Source: Oscillospiraceae bacterium | GTDB lineage: Bacteria; Bacillota; Clostridia; Oscillospirales; Oscillospiraceae | NCBI GenBank assembly: GCA_016295225.1 | Contig: JAEDLP010000089.1 | Span: forward strand, 1 to 7,046 | DNA length: 7,046 nt | Reading direction: 5' to 3' | Shown here: piece after piece, positions 1 to 6,831 of the stretch | How the letters are laid out: every line of letters starts with the position of its first letter | How positions within the stretch are numbered: the stretch's first letter is position 1 | Translations under genes and position numbers: made by a program | Notes under the pieces: generated by a model | What the model was told of the DNA's origin: nothing | What the model saw: the letters and a program-made list of their open reading frames with translations, nothing else | Database searches by the model: none

Positions 1-3000
1 CCGTGCTTTTTCGTGGTTGCCGCAAATCTCTTCCAGGAAGGCTTCAAAGCCATCGGCGTCCTTACAGCGGCAGTAGTCACACCCCTCGCACAGGGGCATG
101 CTGTTTATGGCGTTCAGTTCTGCGCGCGCCTCTTCTTCCCGGCCCAGGATAGCCAGGGCCACAGAGTGGAGACCGCGGTAGAGAATTTCGTTTTTTAAAT
201 GCTGTCGGAGCTTTTCCTCCAGCAGCTCCAGGGCTTTTTCGGCGGTTCGTCTGGCCGTCTCCCGGCTTTCGACCCACCAGAGGGACAGGGCCAGATGCAT
301 GAGGGCGTGGGTGGGGTCGGCGACCCGCTGGGCTCGCTGACGCCAGATATCCACCGCAGTCAGAAAGTCACCCTGCAGCTCGGCGATCTGCAGCTGCAGA
401 TCCTCCCGATCTCCGATGTTCAGCAGCCCTGCGTGCTCGTCCAGAGCCCGACAGGCCTGGGACAGCTGACCCCGGTAGAGATCCAGCTTGATGCCGGCAG
501 TCAGGGTATCGCTGCTTTCGCCCAGCTTTTTCTGCCAGGCCTCCAGCATCTCTTGGGCCTGATCCCACAGGCCGAACTGACAGCAGATATCGAACCGCAG
601 CCGGTATCCCGCCGGGTACTGATACCGAACGATGGCTTCATTGACTGCGTTGATGGCGTCCTGGGGGCGGTTCATACGCCGCAGGATCTGGACTTTGTGG
701 GAATACAGCCAGGCGTAATTATGGGTTCGATCCAGGACCCGGGCCAGGGCGTGATCCAGCTGTGCCAGGGCGTCTTCGATCCGTCCCATTCCCTCATATA
801 CGTAAGCGAGACCGTTATACCCGTCCACATCCTCCGGGGCCAGCTCCTGTTCCCGGAGGAAATGGACTTCAGCACCTGCATAGTCGCCCAAATAGCGCTT
901 ACAAGTGCCTGCGAAGAAGTGCAGATCCGGGTGTTCATTCCGGGCGAGCACGAACTGATAGTAGTGCAGCGCCTTAGGTGCGTTGTGGGCCAGATCCTGG
1001 TAATAGAGCTCGGCCAGATTGTGCTCCACCGACAGAGGATGACGGGGACGGGCTTCCAGCTGCAGGTAGAGCTCCAGAGCCTCCTGGGTCTGTCCTCCGC
1101 TCTTGAGAAGCCAGGCTTTGAAATCCAGGCAGTCCATATCATTTTTGTTCTGGGCCAGGGCTTTGTCCAGGATGGCCAGGAGTTCATCCCGGTCTGCTTT
1201 TTTGCCGGCGTCCCGCTGGTTGCCCATGAGTACAGCGATACGGTAATAGACCTGGGAGGCCCAGGGGAGCGGTTCCCCGTCCTCTATGCGCTTGGCAATG
1301 GCTTGATACTGTTCCAGGGCTTTGGCCAGGTTCCGTTCCTCGCCCTCGGTCAGCTGGGCTTTGCACCAGAACACTGACAGTTCGTCGTCCACTTCGTTTT
1401 CATCCAGGAAGTCCAGGATGCCGCGGACCTCTGCCCAGGCGCCATTGCGCAGGAGGATGCGCATTTTCAGCGTGTATACGTTCAGATCGCTGCCTTCCAG
1501 CTCCAGGGCGCGGTTTACGGCCTCGAAAGCATCCCGGTCCCGGCCCAGCTCATAGAGATTCAGGGCCAGCAGCAGGTAAGCGTGGTAGGCCCCCGGCATG
1601 AGGCGGATTAACCGGTCCAGCAGGGGAAGGGTTTCCTCGTACTCACCCTCGCTGTACAGCAGCTGCACGGTGTGGGTGAGGATTTCGGGTTCCTCCGGCG
1701 CTAACGCCAGGGCCTGCCGGTACTTTTCTCGGGCCTTGGCAGTCTGGCCCAACTGCATCATGCAGCTGCCTTCCAGCTGCATGACTTCGGGCAAGCGGAG
1801 CAGCCGCTTGGCGGTTGCCTCCGTGCCGTCGGGCTTCATATCCTGGAGGATGGTTTCCAGCTTCTGGAGGTGCTCCAGAGCCAGGTCAAATTCCTTCCGG
1901 GAATACCGCAGTTTGCCATGGAGATTGTAGTAGCTGTACTGATCACCCATGTTGGGATCGGCGGCTTCGCCGGCCCGCAGGGCGTCGTCCATTTTATCAT
2001 TCTGAAGGTAGCTCCAGGCCAGCTTCAGGGCGTTGTCGCTGTCTTCGGGATGCAGGCGCAGCTGTTCCTCTCCCTGCCGGATGAGGATTTCGTTCCAGCC
2101 CTGGAGGGCTTCGCTCAGCTGATGAACCTGCATCTGGTCGCCGCCGGCGGCCCGCATGAGCTCGTAGATCAGTTCCTTGGCGTCCTCGTATCGGCCTTGT
2201 TTGGCCAGACACTCTGCCAGAAGGCGCTTGGCCTGCCAGTGTTCCGGATAGAGGCGCAAGATCTTACGGGTCGTCTCCTCGGCCTCTTCCCAACGCTCCT
2301 GTTTCATGGAAAGAGAGGCCCAGGCCGTGGCCAGCATGGGGTCTTGCGGGTAGGTCTCCGCCAGTTTGCGGCAGCCCTCCGCGGCGGTTTCCAGCTGGCC
2401 CCGCTCCAGCTCCAGACGGTGAATCAGGCACTGGCCGTAGGGATGCCATTCGGAAAGGGCAGCCATCTGATCCAGGATGGAGTCCAGATCGGCGGGGTCT
2501 GTCTGGTTGGCCTTGAAGTAGAGGCGGCGGTAGGCGTCGCAGTCCTTGCCGCTCTTGCCCGGGAGGAAGAGATCGTAGGGAAGACTGGCTGGGAAGCGGA
2601 TTCCATTGAGCACAGCGTGCTCCACAAAATCCCGGGGATAGTTTTCATAGAGTTCCTCCTGCCGGGCAGTCAGGGAGAAGATATCGTCCAGCACCTGCCA
2701 CACAGCTTGGGGGAGAAAGTAATCTTCCGTCAGGAAGTTCAACAGGGCCTCCTCTGCCAGAGGCCGGTTGTCCAGGGCTATGCAGACCTCGTCGTTTAAG
2801 AGTCTTCTCCAAACGTCCGGCTGGATGCGGGCGGAAAAATCGTGATACACCGCCCGGACCTTCTCCATCCACAGGCCCAAGGGACTTTCGTCCCGGACGG
2901 GGACCTCATCGGGCTGGTCGGCCAGGCGCAGAGCTTCCTCGTAGGCGGCGCGCAGGGCCTTGAATTCCTCGGGCTTGTCCTCGGGGTTGGTCTCCAGCAG

Positions 3001-3072
3001 ACGTTTCCGATAGGCGGCGGTGATGGCTTTTTTATCTTTTATGGGCTCTATGCCCAGGATGGTCCAATCCAT
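1..3072 (-). CDS. Partial large TPR-repeat protein with a degenerate N-terminal J-domain
   Basis: The frame stays open from the ATG at 3072 to the left edge, giving about 1024 residues without the C-terminus; frame continuity was spot-checked near 2319, 1395, 600, 90 and 1-21. Residues 1-48 resemble a J-domain (WTILGI, then AAYRKRLLETNPEDKPEEF and ALRAAYEEAL), but the HPD triad reads Asn29-Pro30-Glu31. After a helical linker come many TPR-like helix pairs, clearest near residues 217-310, 434-525, 648-676 and 720-778, with the typical spacing of Trp/Leu/Gly, Ala, Tyr and Pro (for example GRYEDA, LAPEEP, GRIEDALAQLDHALA). A Cys cluster C995-x2-C-x2-C-x-C lies near the visible end. I see no signal peptide or membrane segment, so it is probably a cytoplasmic scaffold. 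J-like TPR proteins of this shape are found in Clostridia, but the function is unknown to me. The gene is divergent from the SRP RNA and dnaX. Confidence 0.88.
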   Translation of the reverse strand, partial: MDWTILGIEPIKDKKAITAAYRKRLLETNPEDKPEEFKALRAAYEEALRLADQPDEVPVRDESPLGLWMEKVRAVYHDFSARIQPDVWRRLLNDEVCIALDNRPLAEEALLNFLTEDYFLPQAVWQVLDDIFSLTARQEELYENYPRDFVEHAVLNGIRFPASLPYDLFLPGKSGKDCDAYRRLYFKANQTDPADLDSILDQMAALSEWHPYGQCLIHRLELERGQLETAAEGCRKLAETYPQDPMLATAWASLSMKQERWEEAEETTRKILRLYPEHWQAKRLLAECLAKQGRYEDAKELIYELMRAAGGDQMQVHQLSEALQGWNEILIRQGEEQLRLHPEDSDNALKLAWSYLQNDKMDDALRAGEAADPNMGDQYSYYNLHGKLRYSRKEFDLALEHLQKLETILQDMKPDGTEATAKRLLRLPEVMQLEGSCMMQLGQTAKAREKYRQALALAPEEPEILTHTVQLLYSEGEYEETLPLLDRLIRLMPGAYHAYLLLALNLYELGRDRDAFEAVNRALELEGSDLNVYTLKMRILLRNGAWAEVRGILDFLDENEVDDELSVFWCKAQLTEGEERNLAKALEQYQAIAKRIEDGEPLPWASQVYYRIAVLMGNQRDAGKKADRDELLAILDKALAQNKNDMDCLDFKAWLLKSGGQTQEALELYLQLEARPRHPLSVEHNLAELYYQDLAHNAPKALHYYQFVLARNEHPDLHFFAGTCKRYLGDYAGAEVHFLREQELAPEDVDGYNGLAYVYEGMGRIEDALAQLDHALARVLDRTHNYAWLYSHKVQILRRMNRPQDAINAVNEAIVRYQYPAGYRLRFDICCQFGLWDQAQEMLEAWQKKLGESSDTLTAGIKLDLYRGQLSQACRALDEHAGLLNIGDREDLQLQIAELQGDFLTAVDIWRQRAQRVADPTHALMHLALSLWWVESRETARRTAEKALELLEEKLRQHLKNEILYRGLHSVALAILGREEEARAELNAINSMPLCEGCDYCRCKDADGFEAFLEEICGNHEKAR

Positions 3073-3088
3073 TTCCGTCATCCTTTCT
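3070..3088 (-). promoter_or_regulatory. RBS that decides the start of the TPR protein
   Basis: On the minus strand AGAAAGG (3088-3082) abuts an ATG at 3081, which is too close for initiation. The in-frame ATG three codons later (3072-3070) sits 9 bases from the same RBS and begins the J-like sequence at MDWTILGI, so 3072 is the preferred start. Upstream there are AT-rich -10-like words (TATTAT at 3111-3106, TATAGT at 3108-3103) but no convincing -35 box, so I do not call the promoter of this gene. Confidence 0.55.
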
Positions 3089-3231
3089 TCTGGAAATGAA
3101 ATACTATAATAGAACAGGATATCACAAGACGGAGGATTTGTGTAGCTGTTTTCTAACGTTGCTGCTTTTGCATTTTTCCATGTCTTTGGCAATTTGGAAG
3201 AAAGCGCGGCAAAGTCTTTTCAGAAAGAGGG

Positions 3232-3253
3232 AAGAATCTGCGGAGAGATTCTT
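3232..3253. repeat. 8-bp perfect dyad overlapping the SRP RNA promoter -35 box
   Basis: AAGAATCT (3232-3239) and AGATTCTT (3246-3253) are perfect inverted copies separated by 6 bases. The right arm overlaps the first two bases of the -35 box TTGATT. It could be a protein-binding operator or simply chance in an AT-richer spacer. There is no T-tract on either side that would make it a terminator. Confidence 0.35.
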
Positions 3254-3280
3254 GATTATTTCGAAAAAATAGTGTATGAT
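3252..3280 (+). promoter_or_regulatory. Sigma-A-type promoter of the SRP RNA (and probably dnaX operon)
   Basis: TTGATT (3252-3257) and TATGAT (3275-3280) are separated by exactly 17 bases, close to the housekeeping consensus. Transcription would begin around A3288, just before the outer stem AGTCTGCC of the SRP RNA precursor. No comparably good promoter is visible between the SRP RNA and dnaX, so read-through from here may feed dnaX. Confidence 0.75.
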
Positions 3281-3319
3281 AATCTGCAGAGTCTGCCGGA
3301 TGCCGTGTCGGTGTCGGGC

Positions 3320-3592
3320 ATGGCCGCACTAGTCGGGGAGATAGCGGTGCCCTGTACCTGCAATCCGCTGTAGCAGGGATGAATCCCGGACCCCCGGAGG
3401 CCTCTTGTTTCGTTAGTTGCCGGTAAGCGGTGATGATAAATCGGTCCTGCGCAACGCAGCACTGTGAACCGTGTCAGGCGGGGAACCGAGCAGCACTAAG
3501 CAGAACGTTGCGTGTGCCGCAGGTATGCCGGTTTTGAGCTGGCTGCCGGTGAGACAGGGATAAGAGGTTCTTCAAAGGCCGGTGTGCGGTCC
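3320..3592 (+). ncRNA. ffs: Large signal recognition particle RNA (6S-like scRNA, Firmicutes type)
   Basis: This is the RNA scaffold of the signal recognition particle, which binds Ffh and targets nascent membrane and secreted proteins. The Alu-domain block (GGGGAGATAGCGGTGCCCTG from 3334, then TACCTGCAATCCGCT) closely resembles B. subtilis scRNA as I recall it, with AGCGG 3343-3347 pairing to CCGCT 3365-3369. The S-domain has the Ffh site: GTCAGG, a CGG-GGAA-CCG hairpin with a GNRA-type tetraloop at 3482-3485, and the opposite strand AGCAG. CCTGCG 3445-3450 pairs with CGCAGG 3518-3523. The terminal helix GGCCGCAC 3322-3329 with GTGCGGTC 3584-3591 sets the mature ends at about 270 nt, matching the ~271 nt of B. 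subtilis. Its location directly upstream of dnaX is also the Bacillus arrangement. Exact ends are estimates; a longer precursor, about 3288-3621, is likely. Confidence 0.95.
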
Positions 3593-3636
3593 TGCCGGAT
3601 GCCGAAGGGATTTGGCAGACTCGTTTTCGTTTTGTT
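3592..3636 (+). terminator. Imperfect terminator-like hairpin between SRP RNA and dnaX
   Basis: CTGCCGGAT (3592-3600) can pair with ATTTGGCAG (3610-3618) through 9 bp including two G-U pairs, around a 9-base loop. The T-rich stretch TTTTCGTTTTGTTG (3624-3637) follows five bases later. The interrupted T-tract suggests partial termination, which would leave some read-through into dnaX. The same 3' arm can instead pair with the far 5' end of the precursor (3290-3301). Confidence 0.45.
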
Positions 3637-3638
3637 GT

Positions 3639-3656
3639 AAAGGAGGAAGGCAGTTG
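3639..3656 (+). promoter_or_regulatory. RBS fixing a TTG start for dnaX
   Basis: AAAGGAGG at 3639-3646 lies 7 bases before TTG 3654-3656. The protein from there begins (M)YQALYRKWRPRTFDDVVGQ, the standard DnaX N-terminus. The in-frame ATG at 3582 would add 24 residues encoded by the 3' strand of the SRP RNA and has no RBS, so it is rejected. Confidence 0.9.
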
Positions 3657-5429
3657 TATCAGGCTCTTTACCGCAAATGGCGGCCCCGCACCTTTGACGA
3701 TGTGGTGGGGCAGGATCATATCACAGAGACGCTGAAGCGTCAGGTGGCCACCGGCCGCCTGTCCCATGCCTATCTCTTCACCGGGACCCGGGGAACCGGG
3801 AAGACCACCTGCGCCAAGATTCTGGCCCGGGCGGTGAACTGTGAGAATCCCGTGGATGGCAATCCTTGCAACTGCTGTCCCGCCTGCATGGGCATCGAGA
3901 GCGGCGCTATCCTGGACGTATTGGAGCTGGACGCCGCCTCCAACAACGGCGTTGACCAGATCCGCGCCCTGCGGGACGAGGCCATCTACACCCCGGCGGC
4001 GGTCCGCAAGCGTGTTTACATCGTGGACGAGGTTCACATGCTGTCCACTCCGGCCTTCAACGCCCTGCTGAAGATTTTGGAGGAGCCGCCCGCTCACCTG
4101 ATGTTCATTCTGGCCACCACTGAGCTCCATAAGGTTCCCGCCACCATCAAGTCCCGCTGCCAGCAGTTCGCCTTCAAACGGATCTCCCCCAGAGCCATTG
4201 CCGGGCATCTGGGCCACGTGGCGGAGCAAGAGGGCATCAGCATCACAGCCCCCGCCGCGGACCTTCTGGCCCGTCTGGCAGACGGCGGTCTGCGGGACGG
4301 CCTTTCCCTGCTGGATCAGTGCAGCGGGGCCGACGGGGAGCTGACCGAAGAAGTGGTCCTGGACGTTCTGGGCCTGGCCGGTAGCCGTCGGACTGCCAAG
4401 ATCCTGGACTGCGTGGGCAGAGAGGACACCGCCGGCGCCCTGGAAGAGCTGGACGGCCTGTACCGGGATGGCAAGGACATGGGGGCCTTTCTTGGCGAAC
4501 TTTCCACTCTGGTTCGAGATTTGCTCATCCGAAAGACCGCCCCTGAGGGTGGTCAGGGTCTGCTCACCGGCGGGTATGAGGAAAAGGTCATCCGCCATTT
4601 GACCGGGCAGTTCTCCGCCGGAGAGCTGGTGCAGATGATGACCATTCTGCAGACGGCCCAGGCGGATCTCTACCGCAGCAGTAGCCGTCGCCTGGACGCG
4701 GAGCTTTGCCTGATCCGTCTGTGTGACCGTCGGCTGGCGGAGAACACCGAGGGCCTCATTGCCCGGATCAGCCGCTTGGAAGAACAATTGGCCAATGGGG
4801 TCGCCATCCGGCCCGCAGCGGTCCAGCCGCTGCCCCGGGAGGAAGCCCAGAAGAAGCCGAAAAGGGAGGAGCCTGTCCCTGCGGACATGCCTGTTGACGA
4901 TCTGCCGCCCTGGGAGGACGAGCCTGTACCGCCTCCGCCGGCAGACGATGACCTGCCGCCCTGGGACCCGGACCCTGCGCCGCCCGCGCAGGAGCCGGTT
5001 CGTCAGCCTCCCGCCCCGCTGACTGCCCCGGTCAAACCGGAACCCGCGCCGTCTCAGCCGCAGCCCGCAACGGCCGGCGGGGGAGACTGGAACGGATTCT
5101 TGAAAAGCCTGCGGGATGTGCCTCCCATGGTGCAGTCCTTCCTGCGCAAGCCCGGCGCGGTCACCGGTATATTTGAGGAAAAACATCTGACCCTTTGGGT
5201 GGACTCGGAACTGACCAAGGGGGTTTTGAGCAAACCGGACACCGCCGCGATGCTGGAGCGGGCCGCCGAGGCCTATACCGGCCGGAAACGCCGGGTGCTG
5301 TTCAAGGTTGGGCAGCCGGAACCTCCAGCGCCGGTCCCGCAGCCTGGGGCAGTGGCCCAGCCTGAGGACGACAAGTTCAATGATCTGCTGGCCCTGGGCC
5401 GACAGTTTGGCAACTTCACAGTGAAATAA
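3654..5429 (+). CDS. dnaX: DNA polymerase III subunit gamma/tau (clamp-loader ATPase)
   Basis: This is the AAA+ motor of the clamp loader, which opens and loads the beta sliding clamp at primer-template junctions and ties polymerases together at the fork. From the TTG start it is 591 residues. Walker A GTRGTGKT is at 44-51, the zinc module Cys63-x8-Cys72-x2-Cys75-x2-Cys78 follows, Walker B VYIVDEVH is at 121-128, sensor 1 is ATT 154-156, and the SRC arginine-finger motif is at 167-169. The collar domain includes the region ending RRLDAELCLIRLCD. An acidic, proline-rich linker (about residues 390-478) carries two DDLPPW motifs at 415-420 and 432-437. A C-terminal tau-type domain starts near Trp479. 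All catalytic motifs are intact. No good A-AAA-AAG-like slippery heptamer was seen, so a separate gamma form is not predicted. ybaB follows after 32 bases. Confidence 0.97.
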   Translation: MYQALYRKWRPRTFDDVVGQDHITETLKRQVATGRLSHAYLFTGTRGTGKTTCAKILARAVNCENPVDGNPCNCCPACMGIESGAILDVLELDAASNNGVDQIRALRDEAIYTPAAVRKRVYIVDEVHMLSTPAFNALLKILEEPPAHLMFILATTELHKVPATIKSRCQQFAFKRISPRAIAGHLGHVAEQEGISITAPAADLLARLADGGLRDGLSLLDQCSGADGELTEEVVLDVLGLAGSRRTAKILDCVGREDTAGALEELDGLYRDGKDMGAFLGELSTLVRDLLIRKTAPEGGQGLLTGGYEEKVIRHLTGQFSAGELVQMMTILQTAQADLYRSSSRRLDAELCLIRLCDRRLAENTEGLIARISRLEEQLANGVAIRPAAVQPLPREEAQKKPKREEPVPADMPVDDLPPWEDEPVPPPPADDDLPPWDPDPAPPAQEPVRQPPAPLTAPVKPEPAPSQPQPATAGGGDWNGFLKSLRDVPPMVQSFLRKPGAVTGIFEEKHLTLWVDSELTKGVLSKPDTAAMLERAAEAYTGRKRRVLFKVGQPEPPAPVPQPGAVAQPEDDKFNDLLALGRQFGNFTVK

Positions 5430-5461
5430 ATCTAAGACTTTACGATAAAGGAGAATTTCTT

Positions 5462-5836
5462 ATGGCAAAAGGATACGGACGTCCCCCTATGAGCAGAAAG
5501 GGCGGAAAAGGCGGCATGGGCATGGGCATGCCCGGCCTGAACATGGATATGATCAAGCAGGCTCAGAAGATGCAGGCCGACATGGAGAAGACCCAGGCAG
5601 AGCTCCAGGAGAAGGAGTACACCGCCACCGCCGGCGGCGGCGTGGTGGCCGCCACTGTGGACGGCAAGCACACCCTGAAGGCCCTGTCCATCGACCCCGA
5701 GGCAGTGGACCCCGATGATGTGGAGATGCTCCAGGACATGGTCATCGCCGCAGTCAACGAAGCCATCCGCGCAGCCATGGACGACATGAGCACCAGCATG
5801 AGCAAGATCACCAGCGGCATGAATCTGCCGTTTTAA
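5462..5836 (+). CDS. ybaB: YbaB/EbfC family nucleoid-associated protein
   Basis: Members of this family form small homodimers that bind DNA and associate with the nucleoid; many sit beside dnaX and recR. The 124-residue product has the family core: the helix MDMIKQAQKMQADMEKTQAELQ, a beta region with AGGGVVAATVDGKH, the segment KALSIDPEAVDPDDVEMLQD, and a C-terminal helix VIAAVNEAIRAAM. It is somewhat longer than the usual 105-110 residues because of a basic Gly/Met-rich N-terminal tail of about 28 residues (GGKGGMGMGMPG). The start ATG has AAAGGAG (5447-5453) 8 bases upstream. It lies 32 bases after dnaX and 24 bases before the dehydrogenase gene, so the three are probably cotranscribed. Confidence 0.95.
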   Translation: MAKGYGRPPMSRKGGKGGMGMGMPGLNMDMIKQAQKMQADMEKTQAELQEKEYTATAGGGVVAATVDGKHTLKALSIDPEAVDPDDVEMLQDMVIAAVNEAIRAAMDDMSTSMSKITSGMNLPF

Positions 5837-5860
5837 TGGAAGATAAACGGAGGAATTTCC

Positions 5861-6817
5861 ATGAAAATTACCCTGTTGGAGCCCCTGGGCATTCCCGCTT
5901 CCGTCCTGGCTGAGTACCAGGCAAAGCTGGAGGCCGCGGGCCACACCTTTACTGCATACGATGCAAAGACCGCTGATCCTGCCGAGCTCATTGCCCGCAC
6001 CGGGGACAGCGATATCGCCATCATCGCCAACACCCCCTATCCCGCTTCCGTGGTGGAGGCTGCCCCCAACCTGAAAATGCTCAACGTGGCTTTCACCGGC
6101 ATTGACCACGTGGGCCTGGACGCCTGCAAGGCAAAGAATGTCATGGTCTGCAACGCCGCCGGCTACTCCACCCAGTGCGTGGCGGAGCTGGCCCTGGGCC
6201 TGGCCATTGCCTGCCTGCGCTTCCTGCCCACCTGCGACCAGGTCACCCGTACCGGCGGCACCAGCGCGGGCCTGCGGGGCCGCGAGATCGGCGGCAAGAC
6301 CGTGGGCATCGTGGGTACCGGCGCCATCGGCACCATGACTGCCCGGATGTTCCAGGCCTTCGGCGCCAAGGTCATCGCCTACTCCCGCACTGTCCGCCCC
6401 GAGGTGGAGGCCATGGGCGTGGAATACGTCTCCCTGGAGGAACTGATGGAGCGCAGCGATATTGTCTCCCTCCACACACCCAACAACGCCGAGACCAAGG
6501 GCCTGATCTCCAAGGAGCTGATCGCCCGGATGAAGCCCACCGCCATCTTCCTGAACACTGCCCGGGGCGCCATCGTGGACAACGCCGCTCTGGCCCAGGC
6601 CCTGAACGAAGAGAAGATCGCCGCCGCAGGCATCGACGTCTTCGATATGGAGCCTCCCATCCCCGGGGACTATCCTCTGGTGAACGCCAAGAACACCGTC
6701 CTGGCTCCCCATGTAGCCTTCCTTACCGACGAGAGCATGCTCCGCCGGGCGGAAATCGTCTTCCAGAACCTGGATGCCTATCTGGCCGGCAAGCCCGAGA
6801 ACGTGTGCAAGCTGTAA
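5861..6817 (+). CDS. D-isomer-specific 2-hydroxyacid dehydrogenase (hydroxypyruvate reductase/phosphoglycerate dehydrogenase-like)
   Basis: The protein should interconvert a 2-hydroxyacid and a 2-ketoacid using a nicotinamide cofactor in the cytoplasm; the substrate cannot be read from the sequence. It is 318 residues, a full-length catalytic unit without the C-terminal ACT domain of long SerA proteins. The catalytic triad is present: Arg235 (LNTARGAIVD), Glu264 (DVFDMEPP) and His284 (LAPHVAFLTDE). The Rossmann motif is G152-T-G154-A-I-G157. The second beta strand ends AYSRTVRPE: Ser175-Arg176 replaces the Asp typical of NAD-specific members, so NADP(H) use is possible. The family signature NAAGYSTQCVAELALGL begins at residue 98. 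The RBS GGAGG (5849-5853) is 7 bases from the ATG. Codons are strongly biased to GCC, CTG, ATC and AAG, suggesting high expression. Its place after ybaB is where recR usually stands. Confidence 0.9.
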   Translation: MKITLLEPLGIPASVLAEYQAKLEAAGHTFTAYDAKTADPAELIARTGDSDIAIIANTPYPASVVEAAPNLKMLNVAFTGIDHVGLDACKAKNVMVCNAAGYSTQCVAELALGLAIACLRFLPTCDQVTRTGGTSAGLRGREIGGKTVGIVGTGAIGTMTARMFQAFGAKVIAYSRTVRPEVEAMGVEYVSLEELMERSDIVSLHTPNNAETKGLISKELIARMKPTAIFLNTARGAIVDNAALAQALNEEKIAAAGIDVFDMEPPIPGDYPLVNAKNTVLAPHVAFLTDESMLRRAEIVFQNLDAYLAGKPENVCKL

Positions 6818-6831
6818 AGCGTACAAAATGG

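Noticed and set aside
199..1377. Plus-strand open frame of 392 codons (and another of 309 codons at 1870-2799)
   Set aside because: Both are antisense to the TPR protein, whose minus-strand frame is continuous with recognisable repeats. The plus-strand translations show no family motifs and have no RBS; they are long only because of GC-rich codon bias.
3105..3110. Perfect TATAAT on the plus strand between the TPR gene and the SRP RNA
   Set aside because: There is no -35 box at a suitable distance upstream (that DNA is the start of the TPR gene), and a better promoter lies at 3252-3280.
3582..3653. ATG-initiated N-terminal extension of DnaX
   Set aside because: The 24 codons overlap the 3' strand of the SRP RNA, lack an RBS, and precede the standard DnaX N-terminus, which has a good RBS and a TTG start.
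4860..4871. Possible programmed frameshift site AAAAGGGAGGAG in dnaX
   Set aside because: The A-run is only four bases and does not fit the X-XXY-YYZ pattern. The Shine-Dalgarno-like GGGAGG is downstream rather than upstream of the slip site as in E. coli dnaX. The zero frame continues into a normal tau-type C-terminal domain.
3474..5186. Minus-strand open frame of 570 codons
   Set aside because: It is antisense to dnaX and part of the SRP RNA, both of which are unmistakable. The translation is low-complexity Gly/Arg/Gln-rich.
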